From the NCBI GenBank assembly GCA_964414715.1, contig CAYPXN010000040.1, positions 1 through 64,000 on the forward strand: DNA of 64,000 nucleotides, written 5' to 3'. Source of the stretch: CAYPXN01 sp964414715 (GTDB taxonomy: Bacteria > UBA10199 > JADFYH01). Of the stretch, positions 1-11,600 are shown in pieces; position 1 is the stretch's first letter, and each line of letters starts with the position of its first letter. The notes under the pieces are model-generated. The model was not told the DNA's origin. It searched no databases and was given only the letters and a program-made list of their open reading frames with translations. Made by a program: the position numbers and the translations under genes.

Positions 1-1
1 C

Positions 2-121
2 AACAAACTTCTTCCTTTAAGTCGGAAAAAGTTGAGTCATGATCAGGTTTTAAAATCCGCAAAAGAAATTCGGGAAAAACTTTATCACTTACTGGAGTGT
101 TTTTTGTGCGAACAAAAATAA
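2..121 (+). CDS. C-terminal end of an upstream gene, possibly hemA
   Basis: An open frame enters from the left edge and stops with TAA at 119-121, giving a 39-residue tail that begins NKLLPLSRKK and is rich in Lys and Glu. It overlaps the preferred hemC start by 16 bases, so the two are probably co-transcribed. Glutamyl-tRNA reductase (hemA) commonly precedes hemC, and the opening NKLL resembles part of the HemA C-terminal dimerisation region. The usual following histidine is absent, so the HemA identity rests mainly on position and is tentative. Confidence 0.4.
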   Translation, partial: NKLLPLSRKKLSHDQVLKSAKEIREKLYHLLECFLCEQK

Positions 122-1023
122 TCATCGCAACCCGTTCTTCAGCTTTGGCTTTGGTACAAGCTGAAACAGTACGCTCTCTTTTAGAAAGCCGTTGGCCAGG
201 ACTTGACGTGGAATTGTTAAAGCTTAAAACCCAGGGCGATATTTTGTTGGACAAACCCCTTCGAGATGTCGGGGGGAAAGCCTTGTTTGTAAAAGAAATT
301 GAAGAGGCTTTGCTAGATAAAAGAGCAGACATTGCCGTCCACAGTATGAAAGATGTTCCAGGCCAGATTCCTGCTGGCTTGGAAATTCCAGTCATTTTAA
401 AAAGAGAAAATCCTCAGGATGCTTGGGTAAGCGAGAAATTTCCTTCCCTGAAAAATATCCCTCAAAAATCAAAAATAGGCACCACATCGCTTCGAAGAAA
501 AGTTCAGCTTTTAAAACAACGACCTGACCTTGAAGTATTGGAACTTCGCGGAAATGTGGATACTCGTCTCAAAAAACTTCATGAGGGAAATTTTGATGCC
601 ATTATTCTCGCCGCAGCAGGTCTGAATCGTTTGGGAAAATCAGATGTCATCCGGGAACTTCTCCCTTTTATTTGGGCCCCAGGTCAAGGTGCCGTAGGAA
701 TTGAATCTCGGGAAGAAGATACAGATTTGAAAAAGCTCATCCAGCCTTTTGCAGATCCTGACACGGAAGTCTGTGTGAAAGCAGAAAGAGTCGTATTAAA
801 AAGATTGGAGGGCGGATGCCAGCTGCCCGTCGGTGCCCAAGCAGAATTAGAAAACAATAAAATTCACCTCAAAGCTTTTGTCTCGACACCCGATGGTCAG
901 AAATATTTGGAAGATCATGTGGTGGGCGACTCTGTTTTGGCAGAGGATTTGGGTGAAAAGTTGTCTGAAATATTACTCAAACAGGGTGCTGCAGAAATAT
1001 TAGACAAGATCAGGAAATCATGA
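106..1023 (+). CDS. hemC: Hydroxymethylbilane synthase (porphobilinogen deaminase)
   Basis: Cytoplasmic enzyme that joins four porphobilinogens into hydroxymethylbilane, the linear precursor of haem, sirohaem and cobalamin. The protein opens with TKIIIATRSSALALVQAE, has AVHSMKDVP in the substrate cleft, and carries the cysteine that anchors the dipyrromethane cofactor in EGGCQLPVGA. The length of about 305 residues is normal. A GTG at 97 is also open, but GGAG at 94-97 lies 8 bases before the GTG at 106, so I prefer 106. The stop overlaps the next start as ATGA (1020-1023), which indicates translational coupling with cobA-hemD. Confidence 0.96.
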   Translation: MRTKIIIATRSSALALVQAETVRSLLESRWPGLDVELLKLKTQGDILLDKPLRDVGGKALFVKEIEEALLDKRADIAVHSMKDVPGQIPAGLEIPVILKRENPQDAWVSEKFPSLKNIPQKSKIGTTSLRRKVQLLKQRPDLEVLELRGNVDTRLKKLHEGNFDAIILAAAGLNRLGKSDVIRELLPFIWAPGQGAVGIESREEDTDLKKLIQPFADPDTEVCVKAERVVLKRLEGGCQLPVGAQAELENNKIHLKAFVSTPDGQKYLEDHVVGDSVLAEDLGEKLSEILLKQGAAEILDKIRKS

Positions 1024-2528
1024 GTTCTCAATTTGGAAAAGTGTATTTGGTAGGGGCGGGACCAGGAGACCCCGGACTCATTACCCAAAAGGCTTTGGAT
1101 TTAATCCGAAAAGCAGATGTCATTTTTTATGACAATCTCGTAAACCCCTTACTTTTAAAAGAAGCCCGGGATTCCTGCGAAAAAATCTATGTGGGGAAAA
1201 GAGGAGAAGGAAATTCTACCGAGCAACAACATATCGAGGATCAACTGGTAAAAGCAGCTCAAAAAGCGAAATGTGTTGTTCGACTCAAAGGAGGAGATCC
1301 TTTTATTTTTGGCAGAGGGGGAGAAGAGGCACAGAGGCTCGTTCAGGAAAAAATTGCTTTTGAAATTGTCCCGGGTGTTACTTCTGCGATTGCGGTACCC
1401 GCTTATGCAGGCATCCCTCTCACACATCGAAACTTCACCTCTTCTGTGGCTTTTGTAACGGGTCACTTCAGTGTACAGGAATCTTTTGCCCCTTTAAATT
1501 GGGATGCTCTTTCAAAAATAGGAACTCTCGTTTTTTTAATGGGTGTTAAAAGTATTCGAAAAAACATGGAAAGTCTGATTGCTGCAGGAAAAGATCCACA
1601 AACACCCGCGGCCATCATTCGCTGGGGAACATATCCCAAACAGCAAACCCTTGTCTCAACGATTTCTCAAATTGCAGACAAAGTGGAAGAGCATCATTTA
1701 ATGCCTCCTGCAATTCTGATTACAGGAGAAGTGGTAAACCTAAGGAATGAAATTACCTGGTTTGAATCGAAACCCCTTTTTGCAAAAACAATTTTAGTAA
1801 CACGCGCCCGACAGCAGGCGAGTGAACTTTCTCAAAAGCTTCGAGATTTGGGTGCCCATGTAATAGAAGTGCCTGCATTAGAAATTCATCCTCCGGCCTC
1901 CTGGAAGAAAATGGATCTGGCAATCAAAAATATCAAAAAATATGATTGGCTTGTTTTTACCAGTATAAATGCAGTTCAGAGTTTTTTTGGGCGACTGCAA
2001 AAGTTAAAGAAAGATATTCGAGATTTATCGGGATTAAAAATTGCTGCTGTAGGACCAGCTACTGCGGAAGCCCTTGAAAAATTACACCTTCAAGTTGCAA
2101 AACTTCCCGCCCAATTTAATGCAAGAAAACTCGCACTAAGTTTTAAAAGCAAAGATATAAAAGGAAAACGTTTTCTTTTCCCCAGAGCAAAGGAGGGAAG
2201 GGATGACTTGATCGATATTTTGACAGAAAAAGGGGCCAAAGTAGATCTGCTCATTGCCTACGAAAATAAAATCCCCAAAAATATGGATCAAACACTTCAA
2301 AACATTTCAGAAATTGATTGCATTACCTTTGCATCTTCCTCTTCGGTAGAAAATTTTGTAAAAATACTTTCACCTTCTCAATACGAGAAATTCAAACAAT
2401 CTGCTTGTGTTTGCATAGGGCCTCAAAGCCTCCAAAAAGCAAAAGAATTAGGCTTTGAAAAGGCCCAAAAAGCCCCTCAAAGCACGATCAATGCCCTGAT
2501 TCAAAAAATAACAGAGTTGTTTTCTTAA
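1020..2528 (+). CDS. cobA-hemD: Fused uroporphyrinogen-III C-methyltransferase / uroporphyrinogen-III synthase
   Basis: Bifunctional tetrapyrrole enzyme. Residues 1 to about 245 are a SAM-dependent uroporphyrinogen-III methyltransferase: VYLVGAGPGDPGLIT near the start, VRLKGGDPFIFGRGGEE, and VPGVTSAIAVPAYAGIPLTHR. Residues of about 255-500 are uroporphyrinogen-III synthase (HemD): TILVTRARQQASELS, WLVFTSINAVQSFF, and AVGPATAEALE. HemD cyclises the HemC product, and CobA methylates it to precorrin-2 for sirohaem or B12. Such fusions are known in delta-proteobacteria and Firmicutes. The gene overlaps hemC by four bases. No clear terminator hairpin follows it. Confidence 0.95.
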   Translation: MSSQFGKVYLVGAGPGDPGLITQKALDLIRKADVIFYDNLVNPLLLKEARDSCEKIYVGKRGEGNSTEQQHIEDQLVKAAQKAKCVVRLKGGDPFIFGRGGEEAQRLVQEKIAFEIVPGVTSAIAVPAYAGIPLTHRNFTSSVAFVTGHFSVQESFAPLNWDALSKIGTLVFLMGVKSIRKNMESLIAAGKDPQTPAAIIRWGTYPKQQTLVSTISQIADKVEEHHLMPPAILITGEVVNLRNEITWFESKPLFAKTILVTRARQQASELSQKLRDLGAHVIEVPALEIHPPASWKKMDLAIKNIKKYDWLVFTSINAVQSFFGRLQKLKKDIRDLSGLKIAAVGPATAEALEKLHLQVAKLPAQFNARKLALSFKSKDIKGKRFLFPRAKEGRDDLIDILTEKGAKVDLLIAYENKIPKNMDQTLQNISEIDCITFASSSSVENFVKILSPSQYEKFKQSACVCIGPQSLQKAKELGFEKAQKAPQSTINALIQKITELFS

Positions 2529-2609
2529 ACAACTTTTAACTTTTCTTAACAAAGTCACAACTTTCCAACCTCTAAATCACGATAATCAGACACATCTTTT
2601 ACTTTTTCT

Positions 2610-2639
2610 TTCGCATGCAAGGGCGTGAAAAGTTATAAT
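2610..2639 (+). promoter_or_regulatory. Candidate sigma70-type promoter for the giant gene
   Basis: TATAAT at 2634-2639 is a perfect -10 box. TTCGCA at 2610-2615 matches four of six -35 positions with an 18-base spacer. The expected start near 2647 leaves a leader of about 19 bases with a GGGGG ribosome-binding tract before the ATG at 2666. This suggests that the giant gene is transcribed independently of the haem operon. Judged by eye only. Confidence 0.45.
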
Positions 2640-2665
2640 AAAAAAGTTAAAGATTTGGGGGTAGA

Positions 2666-5600
2666 ATGGCAGAGCCACTCATAGGATTTAGTAATTATTT
2701 ACCGGATTTTGTGACTCGTTTTTTGGGACCAGAGGCCCCTAATCCCCCAGAGCTAAAACCTGAGTCTCAAAAAGCAGATGCCCCCTCTCCCTTAAATCCT
2801 GAAGCTCAGGCTGAACTCCAAAAAATCGCAAGCAACCCGGAAAATTTGCAAAAGTTGGGGGTAACCCCTGAGGGACATCTTCTTATCCCGGGAGAGCAAA
2901 GAAAACAGGAAGCTTGGGGAACGATGTGCAAATCAATGCAAAAGCTTTGGGGTCAACTTGAGAAGGGCCCTGACAAAAGTGCTGTTGCAAATCCTGCCAA
3001 TATTCAAAAATCGATCCAATTTTTAAAAACACAAGAATTTGCCTTGCTTCCTCAAGATCTTCAAAAAGAATTCCTTTCCAGAGTAACATTGCCAGGCTCT
3101 GATCAAATACTGACAGGTATGAATGCAATGACAAGTAGCGAAAGGGTCCAGCTGGCGATAAAAACCCAAACTCCCGTATATGCCCGCAAACTTTTGGCAG
3201 AAGGAAAAGCGCATGAGGCTTCCAGACAATTTGAAAAAGCGATCCTCTTTAATCCTGAAAATCCCAATTTGCATTTCGAAGCAGCCTCTGCGTTAAGAGC
3301 GGCCTCCGATCAGGAAACAAATCTTCAAGTAAAGGCGGTTCTTGAAGCTGAACTTGTGGAACACCTGGATATTCTGCTCGTAAGCAAGCCAGAACATGCA
3401 GAAGCGCTGCAATTAAAATCACAGGTTTTGTTTGATGAAGCCCGCAACACAAAACTTTTAGCGGATCAGGAATCAAATCCACAAATTAAAAACAGACTTT
3501 ATACAGACTCTTTGCTCTCGCTTGATAAAAGTCTAAAAATCAATCTCGGCGATTGGAGAGCACTCAGACTCGCAGGGGATATCTTGTCACAATTGGGAAA
3601 GGAAAATGAAAGTAAAGCTGCCTATGAAGCCGCCTGGAAATCTGCCCACGAAGCTTTTAAAGATGAGCTAGGTAAAATTCCCACTTACGTGGAGGGTCCG
3701 AATGCCGAAGGGCAAGCTGCAAATCTCGCCGAAGGAGAAAAGACAGCGGCGACTGTAAAACAATTTTTGGATGAAATTCAAAGTATCCCGCTGGAGAAGC
3801 CCGAACTTAAATTTCAGCAACTTTTTTCTGCAAGAGCTTATCATGAAGCGGTATATCGGATGGAAAAATCTTGCATACCCATTGGTGTTCCCATGGTGGA
3901 CTCCAATCCTGAATACAAAGCTTACACCGATAAGCTCACTGCTTTGAGAAGTAATGTTGATGCGGCACATGGAAAAATTTTAGAACTTTCCCAACAAATT
4001 CGTGGAAGCCTTACGGTTCCCGAAGGTCAAGCTCCTTCATTGGAACAAATCCAAAGTGCAAAGCTTTTAATTCAAATAGACAAACAAGTTCGGGCTTTGC
4101 CACAAGGCCCCCTCAGTTCAGGGTCGGCTGACAATACTCTGATTCAGGATTTGGACCTTTGTACGAATCTTTTTGAAAAAGTCCCCCGAGAAATGATGCC
4201 GAGACAGGAATTGCTTCAAGCTTTTACAGATATTTTCAAGGAACATCTCGATCTCCGCAATCAAGTCACAGACCCATTGCATCCCATCCGATTTCCATTG
4301 AACGCAAACCAAATTACAGAAAAAATGCGGGCTTTGAAGGATCGCATTCTTGAAAGAGCAGACTACATCTCCGCCCGAGATGCTCATGAGAATATTTCCG
4401 AACTTTTAGATCGAGTCATCGATCTGAATGATGAAAAACTATTCCCTCTATTGGGTGCTAAAGAAATTGAAAATTATGCAAAAACTTGTTCTGCAAATTT
4501 AGACAAAATCGATCAGGCCCAAAACCTTCAAAATCCCAAGGAAAAAAGGACCGCATTGCTTGGGGTATTAAACGAATTTATTCAACTTCGCAGCACAAGA
4601 AACGCAGACAGACTAATTACCTTGCTACAACAAAGCGTTGCGAATTCATCTGACAGCGAAAAACTCCAAGTTCATATTGCAATCAATAATGCATTTAAAG
4701 ACACAGGGCTTGAAAATGAAGATACTTTAAGAAGTCAAGGCAGAGAAGTGGTGAAGCATCTCCTCTCCAATCTTCCAGCTGATTCCTCTCAAAAAATCCA
4801 GAGTCTGATCTTGGCAAAATCTTTTCTTGAGGCTTTTCCTGACAACAGTCTGTCCGGAGTCATGGAAGATGCTGCAAATATTTCTTCGATCAAGATCCAA
4901 TTGAGAGATATCCAAAAAGGTTTTGTGTTAGAATTATCAGCTGCAAACCTAGGTGCATCACCTCTTACACCCGATGAACGATTAGAAAGAGTCGGGCTTT
5001 GTATTCAGGTCGATCAAGCACTCTTGAAGGGAGAGGTGGAGAAGGCCAGCAAAGATGATGATGTAAAAGAAAATTTTGGAAAGCTGGCAACATCCAGCCT
5101 GTCCTTATACAGGGAAAGTATTGCCAAGGCGACAGATGCTTCCCCGGAAAAGCAGCTGGAACAATTGGGGCAACTAGCTTCCCTGGCAGCAGCTTACACT
5201 CCGCTTACTCAGGGAAAAGATCCTATCATCAGCTCTTTGGCCTTTATACCCACCTCTGCCTTGATTGAAGCCGATTTGAATCTGCAAGTGATGGGTCTTC
5301 TAGCTCAAGCAGATAATGCCCCTGAACTTCAGAAACAAATTGCAGGAGAGGTGGTAAAAGATTTTAGCTTTAAACTTCACAAATCCATAGAAGAGGGCAA
5401 GCCGGATTGGGCCGCGAATCTCAATGTAGATTCACTCAAGCAATTTGCAGATTATGCGCAAAGTGCTCATTTACTTCTCGCTCAAGGCAAAGAATCCAAA
5501 GGAAGCGAAGCAATCAAGTTTTACAATCAGTCTGCATTAATTTTTACTCAGTTGGGTTTAACCGAAAGAGTGGGTCAGGCACTACAACCTGTAGCTGATG

Positions 5601-8600
5601 CGGCAAATCAACTTCAAAATCCTTCAGAAAAGATAAACCTCTTATTCGGAGTGGCAAATCTCTATCAGCAAGCAGGAATGAAAACAGAAGCAGGGCAAGT
5701 TTTCGACAGCTTGATTGCACTTGATGTTGCAGGTGCTTCCAAAGAGGTACATGATACAGCGCAACTCGCATCCGCTTTAAAGCGGATGAATGTTGGGGAT
5801 TTGGATCAAGCAAAAACCTGTCTCCGAGCTTTAGTGGATAATCCTCAAGCAAAAGCTTTGCTGGAAAATATCGAAAAAGCTCAGGCTCAACATCGCATGG
5901 CTCTCCGCCTAAATGTTTTGAAAGCGGCAGTCTTAGCAGCACATCAAGGAAAATACGCAGGAGCTGCGCAAGCAAGTTTAGATGAAATCACCACGATGGT
6001 GATGAAAGGTAAAGCAGGTGTTTACGAAGGAGCTCGAGCCCGTTTTTTTGGTTTCATGGTGGAAACGGGTCCTGGTTGGCGATTGGACGGTTACTTGGGC
6101 GGCACTGAAAATAATATTTCAGATCAAGATCTCGCAAAAAGTACTCTCAAGCTTGCCCAGTGGTTTGTAAAAGAAGGAAAATACTCCACCGCTGCTCAAA
6201 TCGCCTCTCTTATCAGCGAAGATATCTATGTAGGGGCTGAAGCAAAAAAACTCATCGAAGAAGATATTCCCTCAAGCGCGAAGTGGGACACGATACTCAA
6301 CGCAGGTCACGGGCTTTTATATTTTACTCCTCTTGCTCCCGCCGTGGCTTTTGCCGATGTTTCTTCTCCTGCAACCATTGGTGAAGAAAGTGGTGATACT
6401 CATGCATTGAATGCCTTAAAGGGAGTGGCTATGAATGCTGCCACCACGATAGTCCCCTTTGGCATTGCTCGCTGGGCAAGAGTGGGAGCTGAAGCTGCAT
6501 TCGTTGCGCGTGCTGCGACTTTAATTGAAAATCCCGCTGCTTTCAAAATTGCTGGATTTCTAGTCGGAACCACTACTGAAGCAGGAGCCTTTACTCTTTC
6601 AAACATGACACTTCAATCCATGATGACGGGAAGTACCGCTAATTGGAATATCAAAAATTTTGGAAAAGAATTTGGATCCATGATGGTGACTTTTGTTCTC
6701 TTGCATGGCGTGAGCATGAGAATGGAAAAAGTTGGAAAAAGTTTAGAAAAAGCAGGCGCTCTCGATACTTCTATTGGAAAAACTACTTTTGGAGCGGCTA
6801 GCTGGGGAGTACGTGTCGGATCTTTTACAGCCACTGAATATATTAATGAAGCTATTGGCTTGAAAGAGCATGAAAATGTTCCTTTATGGATGCGTTTGCT
6901 GAGCTCGGCCATCACCGATGCACAAATGGTCAAAGCCGGAAAAGTGGTAGACATCCTGAGTGGTGGAAAAATTTCTAAAACAGAACAGGCAACACAATTA
7001 AAATACAAAGCTCATGAAATATTACCGACTTTGAAAAAAATAGGTTTCGATTTTAATCCTAATCCTGACCCCGGTAGTGGCCCTGGCTCTGGAAACATAA
7101 TTCATACTGACTTTTCTTCACCCTTTCCTCAAAGTCCTGCGGAACTTGTGTTAAGGATCCTTGTTCAGAACTCTGTTCAAACAGGTCGTTTGGAAACGCC
7201 TCCTCAAGATACCATTGATCGTATTCATCAAATAATTAGCGATGGAAAAACAGACCTCCACTCTCCGGAAGGGCAAGCAAAGCTGGCGCTTTGGGTAACT
7301 TATGCACTGAGAGCAGGCGAGGGAGGAAAAAGTTTAACGGGTCCTGAGTTGGAACGCAATTATCATGAGCTCGATACAGGCACAAAAACCTTTATTCAAC
7401 AATGTGGTATAGACGGCGACTCGGCCTTGGGAAAACAGATCCAGGTCGAGTTGATGAATTTTGTTCTCAGCCGAAACATTTCTCCTACCGAGTTCGGAAA
7501 ATATTTGGAACATACTTCTGATATTTATAACACTTTGCACATGATTGCCTCTTCGCTTACCGGAAAGCCTGCGAGCTCTACTCCGGAAGGTCAAAAAATT
7601 ATGGCGGGACTCATGCTGAGTCTTGCCCGCTCCGGAGACAATGCAGATCATATCCACGAATTGTGCGAACGATTAAGTGATGTCGAGCATGACTTAAGGT
7701 CTACGAATTTTTTCACACTGTCCGAAGCAAACACGCCGGATCAAAAACTTGCCCTCTTGTACTGGGCGGTGGAAAATGAAGTGTCGCAGGGAGATCTTGT
7801 TAAAATTGCAAATAACATCGAAGCTGGAAAATTGCATTTCGCATGGGAAAACGGGGATGTAAACTTAAGAAAGGGAGAAGGGGTTTTTGAACTTCGACCT
7901 GAAAACATTATTCATCCTGTGAGCGATGAACAAATTATTTCAGAAACACCCATTCCAGATACGGACAAGAAAGTCGCGGACGTTCAAGCCCCTCCCGTAG
8001 ATGAAGCGTCTCAACGTGTGGCAGCCAGAGGAAAAGTCCAGGCTTCCCTGGTAAAGTCTGAACCCGTTGAAATATTGAATCGCTTGGCGAAGTCTTTTGG
8101 TATTTCAAAAAATTCGAGCTTTGTTCATGATCTTTCAGGCACAACAGCAGCTCGACATATTGACCCGGCAAAAGTAGAAAGCATTCTTAAAAAACTCAAT
8201 CAAGCCCTTCAGGCAACAAAAATAAATCAGCGCTCCTTTAAAAATCCTGAGGCTGTTCGTGAGGAACTTTTCAAGAGAGTGGTGGAGGGAAAAATTACTG
8301 AACCCTTTGCCCAAATGCTTTTCGAAAAATGTAAAAGCCGAGAAATTAGTCCTGAAGATTTGGATTTTGTTTTGGGTTTTGATGCGAATGGACGCAACAT
8401 AGCTCTATTGGAAGCTGTTCCTGAATTGGGAGTCCAGTCCGCTTGGTTGGAAAAACTGGTCGAAAATCCTAAAGCATTTTACGACAAAGTAAAACGAGTC
8501 ACCAATACGGACGGACGCCTTTTTAACCTTTTTAATATCATTTCCAAAGGACGAGAACTTAGCAAAGATGAAAAGGCAATTTTGATTCACAACCTCGAAG

Positions 8601-11600
8601 AAGCGGGCTTCAAAATTCCTGCTGCAGACAAAGAACAATATTTCGACGGACTGATTAGCATTATCAAAAATTACAATTCCTTAGGGCTAGAGGAGGTTTT
8701 TTCCTCTTCGGATCTTATCACACTCATGGCGGCACTTCACATGCACGGCGCAACCCCCGTCATTTCTGAGGCAAAAATGAAAGCTCTGGAGGATATTCCA
8801 GATCTTCTCCTTCGAAGACAAGCTTTCTTAAAAGTAATTTTAGAAGGCAATATGTCTGGATCGTCAACATTTGATCCTGTACGAGTAGCAGAAGGAGTAA
8901 TGAATAATAAATGGGCTAAATCTGTTTTTTTAGATTTTGAGAATTCTTCTCATACACAAGCAAGACATCTTGCAGAAGGCAGCACGCCTTTTGCAAAAGC
9001 AGCCAAAGATTTCTTGGCAGGTAAAATTTCCGTTAATCAATACCATGAAACCCAGGATGCAATTGCAAAGCAAATGGTAAAAGATCATCGTGTTGCGGGG
9101 GCTAAAGTTCTCTCATTTTTAAATATTTTAAGTTCGGATCCCTCTCTTAATATCAGTAAAAAACCACCTCCAACTGCTCGAATGAAATCTATCACTGATA
9201 TCGTGCCTAAAATAATACGACGGGGTTATACTCATGATGCAGCTCTTACTGATATTGCCGCTACTCGTGTGATTGTAAAATCAAATTCCGATGTAGAAGC
9301 AGTCATCGCAAAAATTCAGGAAAAATATCCCATTCGTGAGACTTATACCAAAGAGGGAGAAATAGAACTGGATCTCATGGATCCTGCTGAAGTGAGAGCA
9401 CGAGGGCTGCCTGAAGTGGAAAATGAAGTTTGGTTGGATGTAAAGCCTGACAAAGACGCCATTCATCGTTTAGTCGAAGGTCATCCAGCAAGTGGTTATC
9501 GAGCTTTGCATGTCGTGGTTGAAATAGACGGAAAGCCCGTAGAAATCCAAATCAAAACCGAAGCGATGAATGAATGGGGAGAGATCGAACATAAACTCGT
9601 TTATAAAAACAAGAATCTTCCCGATGCAGTTATGGAACCCATCAAGGCATTCCGTAAAGCAGCGGCTGATTATTTAAGCAAGGCAGAACATCTCAAACCG
9701 GGTGAAACTTTGGGAGAAATGCCCAAAGCCCCAGATATCCCGGACAACATTCCCAATGTAGCTGAAATTCGCAAGCAATTGGAAGCCATGACAGCGCTAA
9801 TGGAAAAATACACACCGGCTGTCGATGAATCACAAATCCCGATAGGCACGGGCTACACACAGGATGTAGGACGCAATTCTCCTCAGGAAATCCAAGAGAT
9901 TGGACAAAGAGGAATGGATTTTGCTCAAGCTCTTCGGGAAGGAAACGAAAAAGACATTCCGCCTGCCTGGATCAGAAATATCTCTTGGACAAGTGAATAT
10001 GGAAAACCTTTCTCTCGTCAGGCAGCTCTTCTTGCACAAACAGCAGCCCGAAACATTCCAATTTTAGTTCAAGAAATCCGTGCAAAAGAAATTTCTTATA
10101 GAAAAACAGGATCCACAGAAGAAAAAGGAAGAATCCTGAATCAACTGGACGATCTGTATATTCGCCTTGATCATCACAGTCAGGACCTGGAAAGATGGAA
10201 AAGGGTTTCTGATGGCGTAACACAATACGCAAAATCAATTTCAGACTTCTCCTTTCCTTATGTTCGTGATTCGGTAAGACACAGTGTGCGAAAAAATATG
10301 ATGGAAACTGGTCGAAATAGGGAACACATGCCTGAACCGCCCTTGTCTCCGGTTTCCTTCGATATAGAAAGACCTGACTGGAGTGAAAACCCTGATCTGC
10401 GGGGAAATTTGATGGAAGCAGGTTTTGCCGGGCGAGATGTTTCATTGAATGACTACTCCATTCACTTTACAGTTTCGACTGAAGCGGAGCGTCGTAGTCT
10501 TTTGAACTTTATCGAACAAAACCCTGAAAGTAGAACTTATCGTATTTCTTCCGAAAGCCCTCATGTACTTCGCGTCCGCACCCCGCAGGGAAAAGATTTT
10601 CTGCTTGAAGTTCATCTTGCAAGCGAACGAAGAAATGCGAATACAGTCCCTGCAGAAGAAGATCTCCTCTTGGCTGCGGAGGCAAAACCAAAACCAAAAG
10701 CCGTAGAACATGTTGAGTCCGAAGCGATGGTAAATCACGACGGGGGAGAGGGAGATGTAAGCAAAAATGTTTCTCCCAACAGATCTGAAGAAGCTACCAA
10801 TCCTGGCATCAGAAGAAGAGGGCTTCCGGATGGCAGCTCCGCTCTCGTTTTGGGGATTCTCGCCGGAGGAGCAGCACTTCTTTACGGTTCAGATGCTCAT
10901 GCAGCTGTTCATGAAGCAGGGAAAGCGATTTCAGATCCCGGCCACCTGATTTTTGAAGGTCTAAAATATGCAGCAGGATTCATTCCTGTTTTGGGAATGT
11001 TTTTTGGAAAAGGAGGGGGTGATAAAAAAAGTGTCGCACCAAGCATGGAGGTAAAACCCAATCCTCAGGATTCCGTCATTCTAATCGGCAGGAAGTACGG
11101 GCACTTTACAAATGATACTTCTGTATCCGGAACTCACTGCACACTGTATAAAACTTCTACAGGACAATGGGTTTTGCAAGATGGCGACGCACAAGCAGGT
11201 CAGATCAAAGCAAGTAAAAATGGGGTTAAAATTTTGGATGCCGCAGGTAATGAAACGCCTCTTCCCAGTGGAGGAAGAACTTTTTTGCAAGACGGACAAG
11301 TGATTCTTGTGGGAAAATCAGCATTCATCTTTCGATCTCCGGATGCTCCTTCTCATCTCCAACAAGCTGTTCCCGGAGTTCCGCATAATGCTGCCGCACG
11401 GGCTAGCGTAAAGCCTGCGCGCCAAAGCCCTGTGCCTGCAATCGATTTTACACAATATCCCTCTCTGACAATCCCTTCGACTTCGAATCCTCGTGAAGAA
11501 TTTATCATTGGAAATGCTGTGTATGAAGCTGGGGGTGGACAGGTGAATCATCTCACGGAGGACGGAGACCCCCATGCACGAGTTTATTTTTCACTTCGAA

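Noticed and set aside
9972..10445. 157-codon minus-strand frame
   Set aside because: Antisense shadow within the giant gene; no recognisable domain.
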